Positions 35,434 through 44,454 of a stretch of DNA of 64,000 nt are shown in pieces; position 1 is the stretch's first letter; the number at the start of each line of letters is the position of its first letter. The notes below the pieces were generated by a model. The model saw only the letters and a program-made list of their open reading frames with translations. It did not search any database and was not told where the DNA came from. A program made the translations under genes and the position numbers. The DNA is from Bradyrhizobium archetypum (GTDB taxonomy: Bacteria; Pseudomonadota; Alphaproteobacteria; Rhizobiales; Xanthobacteraceae), in the NCBI RefSeq assembly GCF_013114835.1, contig NZ_JAAVLW010000001.1:744001-808000 (forward strand), given 5' to 3'.

Positions 35434-35732
35434 GACGCGCTCCTGCGGTTGGAGCATCGCGGGCGGGCGGAGATCGCTGATCTTCTAAGTCTGCGGTCTT
35501 CGATACGCGGCGGTGCTCTTTACGTCGGTTCTTCCGACCGCCGGCACCTCGCGTTATTGCGGAGGCCGGCGCGGCCAGAATGCCGCCACAGCTTCGCCAA
35601 CAACATGCACGCATTGGATGCAGCGCCGTATCTTGCGATATCAACCATCGATGCGAGCGGCACTCGCTAATATTTCTGCGTTGGAATGAAGAGGGGCGGA
35701 ACGAGGCCGGCCCCGCCCGTCGTCGTCCCGCA
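35434..35732. other. Intergenic region without a gene
   Basis: About 300 bp between the Gln/Asn-repeat gene and the next minus-strand gene. It should hold the promoter of the repeat gene. Open frames here are short and lack ribosome sites. I see no palindromic operator or known repeat. Confidence 0.5.
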
Positions 35733-36371
35733 TCAAGCTGCGTCGAGCGGAACGGCTTTCGGCTGCACGCCATGAACATGCGCTTCGAGCCGCGGCAGCA
35801 GATCCCAGATCTCACGGTTGATTTTCGTCATTTCGTTGGTCGTCCGCAGCATCTCCTGCAGACGGCTTTCGTCCAGCGCCTTTATCTCTCCGAATCTCAG
35901 GCTCGACCGTGTTTCCATGAGCCGCATCGACTGCGTATGGGTGATGGCGCCCGAGGAATCGAAAATGAACATGCAATGATTCAGCTCGTTGCGAACCTTG
36001 GTCGATTCCGAGAAGCGTTCGATCAGAGTTGTCAGGTTCTTCGACAGAGCCTTGTCGCTGACCCTGATTTTGGCCAGCCGCTGGATCAGATCCAACCTCG
36101 CGCGCGTTGTGTTCAGCGTCGCGAACACGACTGCGGCGGAGGCCTCGTCCGTGCGCAAGAGAATCATCAATACGTAGATGAAAAGGCTTTCATTATTCGA
36201 CCAACTGCAGATCAGGTTTCCCATCAGGGCGAGAATGAATGTGCGGCGATCCGCCGAGGCGGGAGCCGCGGCAGCGAGCATGTCGAAATCCGGTTTTGGC
36301 GGCAGCTTGCTGACAAACATGGCAATGTGTCCGGAAAATGCAGGCCGATCATTTGATCGTAACGGCTTCAT
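35733..36371 (-). CDS. Hypothetical protein next to the type I secretion region
   Basis: About 212 residues if started at ATG 36371 (ATG 36320 is also possible; neither has a strong ribosome site). A middle hydrophobic stretch (NNESLFIYVLMILLRTDEAS) and a helical C-terminal half (RLDLIQRLAKIRVSDKALSK, TTNEMTKINREIWDLLPRLE) are visible, together with an N-terminal FVSKLPPKPDFDML. No family recognised. The pattern RNELNHCMFIF plus long helices recalls HEPN-like or sensor helical domains, but I would not name it so. It lies divergent from the LuxR-type gene and may share its regulation. Confidence 0.6.
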   Translation of the reverse strand: MKPLRSNDRPAFSGHIAMFVSKLPPKPDFDMLAAAAPASADRRTFILALMGNLICSWSNNESLFIYVLMILLRTDEASAAVVFATLNTTRARLDLIQRLAKIRVSDKALSKNLTTLIERFSESTKVRNELNHCMFIFDSSGAITHTQSMRLMETRSSLRFGEIKALDESRLQEMLRTTNEMTKINREIWDLLPRLEAHVHGVQPKAVPLDAA

Positions 36372-36599
36372 GGCCAAAGACGCACATATCGAAAGATATA
36401 GCAGCGAACGTTGGGCGACCGCTGCTCTGCAAGCACGGCAACTAAAAATTGCTTGCCATCCTGCTGTAGTTCCATTGCTTTCGACGACCTCTTGAGGCTC
36501 GCACCGCTTGGCATTCCGTTTGAACCATAGTAAACTTTTATGCACAATTAAGATGCAAAGTGATCTGTTTCACATCGATTCCGATGAATCGGATGGAAC

Positions 36600-36634
36600 C
36601 TATCGATAGTCATAGGACGAAAAGTCATAGGACG
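36600..36634. promoter_or_regulatory. Palindrome plus 12-bp direct repeat before the LuxR-type gene
   Basis: CTATCGATAG (36600-36609) is a perfect palindrome, followed by two exact copies of AGTCATAGGACG (36608-36619 and 36623-36634) separated by AAA. They end 18 bases before the start codon of the regulator gene, over the expected ribosome-binding or promoter zone. A tandem-bound regulator or autoregulation is possible. Confidence 0.5.
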
Positions 36635-36652
36635 TAATGTGAGGGGCGCGTT

Positions 36653-37501
36653 ATGTCAGTCCCGTTTCGGAAGACGGTTTTCCTTGTCGATGCGATGGCG
36701 TTCAGACGGGCTCGCGCAGAGAGCTTCTTAAGTCCGTGGGCTCGAAACGAAAGCGTCGAACTGATTTCGCTCGATCCTGACGAAGCTCACACAAAGCTTG
36801 TCGAGCGCGCCGTATGCGACATGCTGATTTACAGCGTCGGCGCTCCCTCTGCCCACGAGGTCTTCACCGAGATACAGGTATTGCATACGCTTCGCCGCGA
36901 GGCGGCACTGGCTATCGTCTCCGACGATGAACACCCCGCCACCGTTCTCGCCGCGATCCGTTGCGGAGCCCGGGGCTACTTCAGCAATTCCATGGCCCCC
37001 GAGCTTGCGTTGCATGCACTTTCGTTTGTCCTCCATGGCGGCACTTATTTTCCGCCCGCCGCCATCCTGGCCGGTCACACCTTCAGCGCACCGGCGCGGG
37101 TTGAATACAAACAAGCGGACGTGCCCCAGGAGCAGGCGCTTCCCGGGCTTGAACAACAGGCGCAGGCCCCTCCCCTGGGGCCGGAGGATGGCCCTTACGA
37201 CCAGCAAGTCCCCCTTTTCGATGATAACGCGCTAGGCGCGCAGCGCCACAATGGCTCAAACGGCGCGCGGCATGCACCCGAGTTTACCGAGCGACAGCAC
37301 GCCGTTCTCGCTTGTCTCCGCCAAGGCGACCCCAACAAGGTGATCGGCCGCAAGCTCGGCATGACCGAAACGACCGTGAAGGTCCATGTCCGCGAAATCA
37401 TGCGCAAGCTGGGCGTGAGCAACCGGACACAGGTCGCGATCGCGGCGGCTCGCGTCTCCGCGAGCGGCGCTATCGAAGTGATTTCCGCGGATTCAACCTG
37501 A
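36653..37501 (+). CDS. LuxR/NarL-type regulator with a degenerate receiver domain
   Basis: 282 residues. The N-terminal 125 follow the receiver fold (TVFLVDAMAFRRARAESFL; RREAALAIVSDDEHPATVLA; AIRCGARGYFSNSMAPELAL), but the phospho-acceptor Asp position in CDMLIYSVGAP (about 61) is Ser. A Gln/Pro-rich linker (150-200) leads to a LuxR-type HTH: FTERQHAVLACLRQGDPNKV and ETTVKVHVREIMRKLGVSNRTQ. So it binds DNA but is probably not phosphorylated; similar pseudo-receivers occur in CsgD/VpsT-type matrix regulators. Its neighbourhood with the secretion operon and repeat proteins suggests it controls them; that is inference. Confidence 0.85.
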   Translation: MSVPFRKTVFLVDAMAFRRARAESFLSPWARNESVELISLDPDEAHTKLVERAVCDMLIYSVGAPSAHEVFTEIQVLHTLRREAALAIVSDDEHPATVLAAIRCGARGYFSNSMAPELALHALSFVLHGGTYFPPAAILAGHTFSAPARVEYKQADVPQEQALPGLEQQAQAPPLGPEDGPYDQQVPLFDDNALGAQRHNGSNGARHAPEFTERQHAVLACLRQGDPNKVIGRKLGMTETTVKVHVREIMRKLGVSNRTQVAIAAARVSASGAIEVISADST

Positions 37502-37717
37502 CGGTCAGGTCGTCCGTATCCTACTAGCAATCGCTTCTCGGCGCTGCGTGCCGGCGCCATCTCGCGGAAAAATGAATCCGTCGCGACGGGCCACAACCAG
37601 CGCTGCCGATACCGGATCATTGGTGTTAATCCTTCCGATAGGGGCCACGAAAGAACAGGATGCTTCGGAGACCTTTGCGTCGCCAATTCCATTGTCATTG
37701 CCCTGCCCAGGGAAGGA

Positions 37718-40012
37718 TCAAGCCCGCTTCGGGTGCAAGGTCAAAACCGAGCGCGAAGCTGCCTGCGCGCGCATCACCTCATCAATGACGGCCACCAGCG
37801 CCGCCTGATCGAACGGCTTGGAAATGCGTGGCAGATGAGGCTGCGCGGAGCCCAGCAGCTCGGCGTATCCCGTGCAGAGCACCACGGGCGTGCCGGGACG
37901 CTCGGCGGCCACCGCCTCGGCGAGCTGCAGCCCGTTCATCCCCGGCATGGCGTAATCCGTTACCACGATGTCGATCTTCGGCATTCGGCGCAGCAACTGG
38001 ACTGCCTCCTCGCCGGAGCGCGCCTCGATCACGGCGTGACCGAGATCGTCGAGCATCGCAGCGACGCTGTCGAGCACAAGCAGGTCATCATCGACGACCA
38101 GCACGGAGATCGGGCGACTGCTGCGCGACGCGGGGCGCGACGGCTCGGCGGCATGAGGCGCGGGCAGCTCTTCATCCTGGGAGGCGGGCAGCCAGATCTC
38201 GGCCGTGGTCCCCTCGCCGATGCGGCTCTTCAGCAGCAGCGCACCTCCGGACTGTTCGGCGAGCCCCTTCACCATCGAGAGGCCGAGACCGGTTCCCTTG
38301 CCGACGCCCTTGGTCGTGAAGAACGGCTCCTGCGCATGCTTGAGCGTCTCCTCATTCATGCCGCAGCCGGTGTCGCTCACCGAGATCGCGACGTACCGTC
38401 CCTCGGCAAGACCATCGATGGCGTGCTCTTCGCGTGCGGCGATGCTGATGACGCCGCCCGTCGCGATCGCATCGCGGGCATTGACGGCGAGGTTGAGGAT
38501 CGCGAGCTCGAGCTGGTTGGCATCGACCTTCACCTTCGAAAGCTCGATCGGAAAACGGGTCTCGACCCGGATACCCGGATCAAACTTCAGGAGAGCCGCC
38601 ATGCCGCGCACCAGCTCGGGGACATCCACGACGACGGGCTTGAGGTCCTGCTTGCGCGCGAACGCCAGCATGCGCTGGGTCAGCGAAGCACCGCGCAGCG
38701 CCCCCTGGATCGCGTTGTCAAGGAGCCGATGAATTCTGGGATCTTCCGGCTGGAGGCGCTTCTTGGCGAGTTCGAGGCTGCCCAGGATCACGGCAAGGAT
38801 GTTGTTGAAGTCATGGGCGACGCCGCCGGTCAACTGTCCGACAGTCTCCATCTTCTGCGATATCACGAGGGCGTCGCGCGTGCGCTCCAGGGCTTCCTGC
38901 GCCAGGCGGCGCTCCGTCACATCCCGCACGATCTTGGCAAAGCCGATGATTTCGCCACGCTCGTTCTGCACCACACGAATCGTCGCCTCGGCCCAGAAGC
39001 GGCTGCCATCCTTGCGAACACGCCAGCCCTCGCCTGTCGACTTGCCTTCCCGTTTTGCATCCTGAAGCACGGCATCGGGAGCTCCGGAGTCGCGATCCTC
39101 TTCGGTATGAAGGATGGCGTAGTGCGTGCCGACGATCTCGTCGCCGTAGCCGATCAGCCGGCGCGCGCCGAGATTCCAGTTCGCCACCCGTCCCTCGGGA
39201 TCGAGCATGAAGATGGCGTGATCGGCCACCCCCTCCACCAGCAGACGGAATCGCTCCTCGCTTCGCCTGAGCGCCTCGGCTTCGCGGTCGGCGCGTTCCG
39301 CCGAGGCGCGATCATACAGGGCCGCGGCGAGCCCGATGACAAGGACGACGATCGTGGTGCCGGCGACAAGGAACGCGAGCGGCGCCTGCCCCACCGCGCC
39401 GTGCACGGCGCGGCCAAGGACATCCGCTGGAATGAAGGACGAGCCCCGCATGGCGGCGTAGTGCATCCCGGAGATCGCCAGGCCCATGACGACTCCCGCC
39501 GATATCCGCTCGAGCACGCTCGTCATGTGAAAAGCGAGCCGTAGCGCGATGATGGAAGCTCCGATCGCAATGGCGATGGAAAGCACCACCCAGACCGGAT
39601 CGTAGTGGATGGAAGCCGCCATCCGCATCGCGCTCATGCCGGTATAGTGCATGCCGGAGATCGCGAGCCCCATGCCAACGCCGGAAACGACAAGCGCGTT
39701 CGACCGCTGGCTGACGACAACGAACGCGGCTGCCGCGACCAGGATGGGAAGGGCAAGCGAGAGCAGCGTGAGCAGCGGATCGTAGGAAATTTCGATCCCA
39801 GGAAGGCTGAATGCCAGCATGGCGACGAAATGCATCGACCAGATGCCGCCGCCCATGGCGACTGCCGCGGCCCCTAGCCAGCCCAGGCTGGCGGAGCCGG
39901 AAGCGGCCCGCATGCGGGTCGCGAGGTCCAGCGCAGTGTAGGAAGAAAGCGCGGCGATCAGGATCGACAGCGCGACAAGAACGGGGTCGTGGGAGCCTGG
40001 ATGGTGATGCAT
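37718..40012 (-). CDS. MHYT-PAS hybrid sensor histidine kinase
   Basis: 764 residues. The N-terminal membrane part (1-235) is an MHYT domain with seven helices and three signature motifs (WSMHFVAML, GMHYTGMSAMR, GMHYAAMR), thought to bind a metal and sense a diatomic gas. Then a PAS domain (AIFMLDPEGRVANWNLGARR..IGYGDEIVG), HisKA with the phospho-His in GGVAHDFNNILAVILG, ATPase (N box LELAILNLAVNARDAI; DTGCGMNEE; GTGLGLSMVKG) and a receiver with Asp in VVTDYAMPGMNG. Complete hybrid kinase; no dedicated response regulator is adjacent, so the internal receiver may be the output or a phosphate sink. Confidence 0.94.
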   Translation of the reverse strand: MHHHPGSHDPVLVALSILIAALSSYTALDLATRMRAASGSASLGWLGAAAVAMGGGIWSMHFVAMLAFSLPGIEISYDPLLTLLSLALPILVAAAAFVVVSQRSNALVVSGVGMGLAISGMHYTGMSAMRMAASIHYDPVWVVLSIAIAIGASIIALRLAFHMTSVLERISAGVVMGLAISGMHYAAMRGSSFIPADVLGRAVHGAVGQAPLAFLVAGTTIVVLVIGLAAALYDRASAERADREAEALRRSEERFRLLVEGVADHAIFMLDPEGRVANWNLGARRLIGYGDEIVGTHYAILHTEEDRDSGAPDAVLQDAKREGKSTGEGWRVRKDGSRFWAEATIRVVQNERGEIIGFAKIVRDVTERRLAQEALERTRDALVISQKMETVGQLTGGVAHDFNNILAVILGSLELAKKRLQPEDPRIHRLLDNAIQGALRGASLTQRMLAFARKQDLKPVVVDVPELVRGMAALLKFDPGIRVETRFPIELSKVKVDANQLELAILNLAVNARDAIATGGVISIAAREEHAIDGLAEGRYVAISVSDTGCGMNEETLKHAQEPFFTTKGVGKGTGLGLSMVKGLAEQSGGALLLKSRIGEGTTAEIWLPASQDEELPAPHAAEPSRPASRSSRPISVLVVDDDLLVLDSVAAMLDDLGHAVIEARSGEEAVQLLRRMPKIDIVVTDYAMPGMNGLQLAEAVAAERPGTPVVLCTGYAELLGSAQPHLPRISKPFDQAALVAVIDEVMRAQAASRSVLTLHPKRA

Positions 40013-40120
40013 TCCATAGACGGCGCAGCGAAAGCATCAAACTAGCACTGATTTGCCGACAATGCATTGTTCCCGCGCCGAATAGCAGGCTGTCGAGGTG
40101 TCAGGCCCGGGCGGAAAGCA

Positions 40121-40152
40121 TGGCCTCGGCGGGAGGGATCGAACCTCCGAAC
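40121..40152 (-). tRNA. tRNA 3'-end remnant (T arm, acceptor strand, CCA)
   Basis: On the minus strand, GGAGG-TTCGATC-CCTCC forms a perfect T stem and loop, followed by CGCCGAG, a discriminator G and CCA. No matching 5' acceptor strand (CTCGGCG), D arm or anticodon arm lies within 80 bases upstream, so this is not an intact tRNA. It is either a leftover of a disrupted tRNA gene or an attachment-site fragment left by an integrated element. Confidence 0.6.
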
Positions 40153-40226
40153 AGCGAGATCAAAATCCACCCGATTATTCAATGACTTCAACGCGAATTT
40201 GAATCGAAAATGCGCTGTCGCCCCTG

Positions 40227-40488
40227 CTAGAGGAAGCCGATCGTGGTCGCGGCGAGGAACATTGGCACGCCGCCCGGCAGCGTGGTCATGACCTTGGCGA
40301 GCGACGCCGAGAAGCCCGACTGCGTCAGCGCCCAGGCCATGCCGGTTGCCGCACCGATAATGAGCAGGATGGCACCCGAGAGCGAGACGGTTTCAACCAG
40401 CATCGGATAGGGAATGCGCGTGTACCTGGGCGGCCGCGCCCATGATCAGGGTCCGGCGGCTCATGATCATCGGCTTGCGCGTGGTCAT
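40227..40488 (-). pseudogene. TRAP transporter remnant (binding-protein leader joined to DctM fragment)
   Basis: ATG 40488, with an excellent AAGGAGG-type ribosome site, begins MTTRKPMIMSRRTLIMGAAA, like the twin-arginine/Sec leader of a TRAP solute-binding protein, then changes frame into IPYPMLVETVSLSGAILLII followed by GAATGMAWALTQSGFSAS and LPGGVPMFLAATTIGFL, which looks like an internal piece of a DctM large permease. Thus most of a three-gene TRAP transporter has been deleted and the ends joined. It lies behind the split transketolase operon on the same strand, so it probably served the same sugar or polyol pathway. Confidence 0.65.
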
Positions 40489-40662
40489 CGATTCCTCCTT
40501 GGCATGCGGGCCCGACGGGACGGTTGAGTGGCGTGTTTCCCGTAGTTTTCTTGTTGGCAGGGGACCCGAGGGCCCAGCGATGGGCGGCAACCGTCATTCC
40601 GCGCAGCCGAGCTGCGAACCGACCGATGTTGCCGGAGTTTGTTATGGAGCGCCGTTAGGGTC

Positions 40663-41679
40663 TCAGCGCCCTAGCCATTGCTTGATCTGTCTTGATACTT
40701 CCGCGGTGGAAATTCCGTAGCGGTCGTGAAGGGTGGGCAGCGCGCCGGCGGCGAGAAACTCGTCGGGCAGTGCAATCTGGCGGAAGACCGGATGAACGCC
40801 GGAACGCATCAAGAGCGCGGCAGTCGCTTCGCCGAGGCCGCCGATCACAGTGTGGTTCTCCGTAACGACGACCAGCCGGCCTGGCTTGCCGGCTTCGCGG
40901 AGGATCGTCTCGCTGTCGAGTGGCTTGATTGTCGGAACATGCAGTACGGCCGCGTCCACACGGTCGCCGGTCAGCGCCTTCGCGGCCTCGAGCGCGCGCA
41001 TCGTCATGAAGCCGGTGGAGATGATCAGGACATCCCGGCCGTCCCGGATCAGAGATGCCTTGCCGAGTTCGAAGTTGTAGCCGTACTCGTCGAGCACCAC
41101 CGGCACCTGGCCGCGCAGCAACCGCACATAGACGGGGCCTTGATGGGCGGCAATCGCGGGCACCACTTGCTCGATCTCGTGCGCGTCGCAGGGATCGATC
41201 ACTGTCATGTTCGGCATGGCGCGGAACAGTGCGAGATCCTCGGCCGCCTGGTGGCTTGGACCATAGCCCGAGGTCAGGCCCGGCAGGGCACACACGATCT
41301 TCACGTTGCGGTCTTCCTCCGCGATCGTTTGATGAATGAAATCGTAGGCGCGGCGTGAGGCGAACACGGCGTACGTGGTCGCGAATGGCATGAAGCCTTC
41401 GGCCGCAAATCCCGAGGCGGCGCCGAACAGCAACTGCTCGGCCATGCCCATCTGGTAGTACCTGTCAGGGAATGCCTTGGCGAAGATATGCAGGTCGGTG
41501 TACTTGCCGAGATCGGCCGTCATGCCGACCACGTCGGCGCGGTTGCGAGCGAGTTCGACGAGCGCATGCCCGAAAGGCGCCGGCCTGGTCCTTTGTCCTT
41601 CGGCCGCGATCGAGGCGATCATGGCCGACGTAGTCAGGCGCGGCTTTCCCGTCGGCGCTGCTGATCCACTTGGCTTCAT
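40663..41679 (-). CDS. Transketolase, C-terminal subunit (split)
   Basis: 338 residues from the ATG at 41679 (GGGAGG upstream). It carries the pyrimidine-binding and C-terminal domains of transketolase: DLGKYTDLHIFAKAFPDRYY, the catalytic Glu in GMAEQLLFGAASGFA, SYAVFASRR-like YAVFASRRAYDFIHQ, GLTSGYGPSHQAAED, and the end regulatory domain VVTENHTVIGGLGEA. It pairs with the N-terminal subunit, whose stop overlaps this start (TGATG). Split transketolases in sugar-catabolic operons often act on unusual sugars (for example apiose- or erythrulose-type); substrate not known here. Confidence 0.92.
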   Translation of the reverse strand: MKPSGSAAPTGKPRLTTSAMIASIAAEGQRTRPAPFGHALVELARNRADVVGMTADLGKYTDLHIFAKAFPDRYYQMGMAEQLLFGAASGFAAEGFMPFATTYAVFASRRAYDFIHQTIAEEDRNVKIVCALPGLTSGYGPSHQAAEDLALFRAMPNMTVIDPCDAHEIEQVVPAIAAHQGPVYVRLLRGQVPVVLDEYGYNFELGKASLIRDGRDVLIISTGFMTMRALEAAKALTGDRVDAAVLHVPTIKPLDSETILREAGKPGRLVVVTENHTVIGGLGEATAALLMRSGVHPVFRQIALPDEFLAAGALPTLHDRYGISTAEVSRQIKQWLGR

Positions 41680-42524
41680 CACTGCCTCCCTGCTTCGAGC
41701 GCGCCAAGCGCGAGCTGCCATTCGTGCGGTTCGACGCGGATGAAGTGGTTCTTCTCGCGCTGCTCCAGGAACGGAACGCCCTTGCCCATCAGTGTATCGG
41801 CGACGATGATGCGGGGCCTGGGCTCGGGACAAGACTTGGCGGTGTCGAATGCCGCCACCACCGCATCGAGGTCATTCCCGTCCACGCGCTGCACGAACCA
41901 GCCGAACCCGCGGAGTTTGTCCACCAGCGGCTCGAACGCCATCATTTCCGTCGAGGGACCATCGGCCTGCTGGTTGTTGACGTCGACGATGGCGACGAGG
42001 TTGTCGAGCTTGTGGTGAGCTGCCGACATGATCGCTTCCCAGACCGAGCCTTCGTCGAGTTCTCCGTCGGAGAACAGTGTGAAAACCCGCGCACTGGAAT
42101 TCTTGCGCTTCAGCCCGAGCGCAATTCCCACGGCGATGCTCAAGCCGAGCCCGAGCGACCCGCCCGACATCTCCATGCCGGGCGTGTAGGAGGCCATGCC
42201 GGACATCGGCAGGCGGCTTTCGTCGCTGCCATAGGTCTCGAGCTCGGCCTCGGGAATGATCCCGGCCTCGATCAAGGCCGCATAGAGCGCAATGGCATAA
42301 TGGCCGTTCGAGAGCAGAAAGCGGTCGCGCCCCTCCCAGGACGGCTGCTCCGGCCGGTAGTGCATGGCGTGGAAGTAGGCGACCGCGAGCACGTCGGCGA
42401 TATCAAGCGCCTGCGCGATGTAGCCTTGCCCCTGAACCTCGCCCATCCGCAGCGCATTGCGGCGGATGTTGTAGGCGCGCTGCGCCAGCGTCGGCGCATT
42501 GGCAATTGTCGGAGTCGTTTCCAT
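41679..42524 (-). CDS. Transketolase, N-terminal subunit (split)
   Basis: 281 residues, carrying the thiamine-diphosphate-binding domain: GYIAQALDIADVLAVAYFHA, SNGHYAIALYAALIEAG, GSLGLGLSIAVGIALGLKRK and the ThDP motif GDG-NN-like SDGELDEGSVWEAIMSAAHH..LDNLVAIVDVNNQQADG. Overlaps the next gene so both halves are made together. Its leader begins 23 bases after the SDR gene stop. Together with that dehydrogenase it forms a small sugar or polyol catabolic operon under a divergent LysR regulator. Confidence 0.92.
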   Translation of the reverse strand: METTPTIANAPTLAQRAYNIRRNALRMGEVQGQGYIAQALDIADVLAVAYFHAMHYRPEQPSWEGRDRFLLSNGHYAIALYAALIEAGIIPEAELETYGSDESRLPMSGMASYTPGMEMSGGSLGLGLSIAVGIALGLKRKNSSARVFTLFSDGELDEGSVWEAIMSAAHHKLDNLVAIVDVNNQQADGPSTEMMAFEPLVDKLRGFGWFVQRVDGNDLDAVVAAFDTAKSCPEPRPRIIVADTLMGKGVPFLEQREKNHFIRVEPHEWQLALGALEAGRQ

Positions 42525-42547
42525 GGCGATCTCCCCTCTCCTGCTGC

Positions 42548-43309
42548 TCAGTGAATCAGCATGCCGCCGTTGACGTCGATCACCGCCCCTGTCACGTAGG
42601 CGGAGAGGTCTGACGCGAGGAAGGTGTAGATTCCCGCGACGTCATTGGCTTCGCCGAGACGGCCGAGCGGAATGCCTTCGAGTATCTTTGCCTTCATCTC
42701 GTCGGTGAGCTTGCCGGCCGTGACGTCGGTTCCGATCAGGCCGGGCGTGACGCAATTGACGCGGATGCCATCGGGTCCGAACTCGCGGGCCATGGCCTTG
42801 GCGAGGCCCAGCACCCCGGCCTTGGCCGCCGAATAATGCGGGCCACCGAAGATGCCGCCGCCGCGTTGCGCCGAGACCGACGACATGCAGGCAATCGAGC
42901 CGGACTTGCGCCGGCGCATATGCGGGATCACCGCCTGGGAGAGAAACAGCACGCCCTTGAGATTGACGTCCTGAATGCGTTCCCAATCTGCCGGCGTAAT
43001 TTCGAGTAGCTTCACCGGCTGGGTAATGCCGGCGTTGTTGATCAGGATGTCGATCTGGCCGAAGGCGCCGATCACAGCGTCAGTCGCCTTCACGCAGGAT
43101 TTCTGGTCGGCGACGTCGCATGCGAGACCCAGATGGGGTTCGTCGGAAAGCTCCTCCAGGCCTTTAGCTGCGGCCTCTGCCGCCGCACCGTCGATGTCGA
43201 TGATCGCGACCCGGGCACCTTCCGCCGCAAACCGCCGGGCGGTTGCCAGGCCAATTCCGCGCGGCGATGCTGCGCCCGAGATAACCGCCGTCTTGCCGCG
43301 TAGCAGCAT
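42548..43309 (-). CDS. SDR family oxidoreductase (polyol/sugar dehydrogenase or 3-oxoacyl reductase type)
   Basis: 253-residue classical SDR: GAASPRGIGLATARRFAAEG (cofactor, with an uncommon Ser-Pro-Arg before Gly-Ile-Gly), INNAGITQPVKL, catalytic Ser in CMSSVSAQRGGG, Tyr/Lys in HYSAAKAGVLG, and the end GAVIDVNGGMLIH. Operon with split transketolase suggests oxidation of a sugar alcohol or reduction of a ketose for that pathway. It is the first gene of the operon and divergent from the LysR gene, with a 135-bp promoter gap. Confidence 0.9.
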   Translation of the reverse strand: MLLRGKTAVISGAASPRGIGLATARRFAAEGARVAIIDIDGAAAEAAAKGLEELSDEPHLGLACDVADQKSCVKATDAVIGAFGQIDILINNAGITQPVKLLEITPADWERIQDVNLKGVLFLSQAVIPHMRRRKSGSIACMSSVSAQRGGGIFGGPHYSAAKAGVLGLAKAMAREFGPDGIRVNCVTPGLIGTDVTAGKLTDEMKAKILEGIPLGRLGEANDVAGIYTFLASDLSAYVTGAVIDVNGGMLIH

Positions 43310-43444
43310 GCATTCCTCCCTGACATTCGACCCTGCAAGGCGCCGTCGATCGGCACTGCTTCTTGATGATATCGACTACGCCCCATCCGATATCCCGACA
43401 AACGCGCAGTTGTCGTCGATAGATGAATCTGGTTCACTTATGGC

Positions 43445-44332
43445 ATGTTGCTCTCCAATATCCCGATTTCAGCGGTCCGCGCCTTCGAGGCGGCCGCGCG
43501 CACCGGCTCTTTCCGCGATGCCGCCAGCGAACTCCATTTGACGCCGAGCGCCGTCAGTCACGCGATCCGCAAGCTGGAAAGCGCGATGAGCACCACGCTT
43601 TTCGAGCGCAGCGCCCGCTCGATCCGGTTGACGCCGGCCGGACATAACCTGATGCGTCACGCCGGCGCCGCATTCGACAATCTGCGCCGCGGCATTGAAG
43701 AGGTGGCCGGCCGCGGCCCGCTACTGCTTCGGGTCCATTGCGCGCCGAGCTTCGCGGCGCAGTGGCTGGCGCCGCGGCTCGCGAAATTCATCGCTGCCGA
43801 ACCCAAGCTGGAAGTACGGCTCGCCGCCGGCACCGAATACGCCCGGTTCAGCAACGACGATTTCGATCTCGATATCGTCTATGGGCAGCCGAGGAGCGAG
43901 GCCCTGGAAATCGTCCCGCTCGGCGAAGAGACGGTTACGCCGCTTTGCGCACCGGCGCTGGCAAAGAAAATCCGCAAGCCGAAGGACTTGTTCGGCCAGG
44001 TACTCATCCGTTCAGAGGTCAAGCAGGTCCAGTGGCATCAGTGGTTCGCCGCGAACGGGCTTGAGTCGCCCGCGATCCATGGCATGCGCTTCGATCGCAG
44101 CTTCCTCGCGATTGCCATGGCCTCAAGCGGCCTCGGCGTCACCCTGGAGTCGACACGCCTCGCCGAACGCGAGATCGAGACCGGCCGCTTGGTCGCGCCG
44201 CTTGCCGGCCGCGCCGTCGATGTCCGATATGTCGGCCATCATCTGGTATTCCCCCGCGCCAACCGGCAGCGCCGCGCGGTTCGGGCATTTGCCGATTGGA
44301 TCATGGCGGAACTTGCGCAAACGAAGCGCTAA
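43445..44332 (+). CDS. LysR family regulator (GcvA-like)
   Basis: 295 residues. N-terminal HTH ISAVRAFEAAARTGSFRDAA then LHLTPSAVSHAIRKLESAMS, LFERSARSIRLTPAG; C-terminal periplasmic-binding-like effector domain (LLLRVHCAPSFAAQWLAPRL, MASSGLGVTLEST). The motif ALRAFEAAARxGSFxxAAxEL belongs to the GcvA/AmpR branch. It is transcribed away from the SDR-transketolase operon, the standard arrangement for a LysR regulator and its target, so it probably senses the sugar catabolised there. Confidence 0.92.
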   Translation: MLLSNIPISAVRAFEAAARTGSFRDAASELHLTPSAVSHAIRKLESAMSTTLFERSARSIRLTPAGHNLMRHAGAAFDNLRRGIEEVAGRGPLLLRVHCAPSFAAQWLAPRLAKFIAAEPKLEVRLAAGTEYARFSNDDFDLDIVYGQPRSEALEIVPLGEETVTPLCAPALAKKIRKPKDLFGQVLIRSEVKQVQWHQWFAANGLESPAIHGMRFDRSFLAIAMASSGLGVTLESTRLAEREIETGRLVAPLAGRAVDVRYVGHHLVFPRANRQRRAVRAFADWIMAELAQTKR

Positions 44333-44454
44333 GCTTCGTATCCATTTGTCCAGCAATTCGTGGAGCAGATCAACCGTGGAGAACGAGGAGTGGTCGGCCA
44401 TGGGCGCTCGACGGGCTCCGACCAGATTGTTAAGCCCGCCTCCGCAAGGATACT

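Noticed and set aside
40121..40200. Intact tRNA gene
   Set aside because: Only T arm and acceptor 3' strand fold; no D arm, anticodon arm or 5' acceptor partner.
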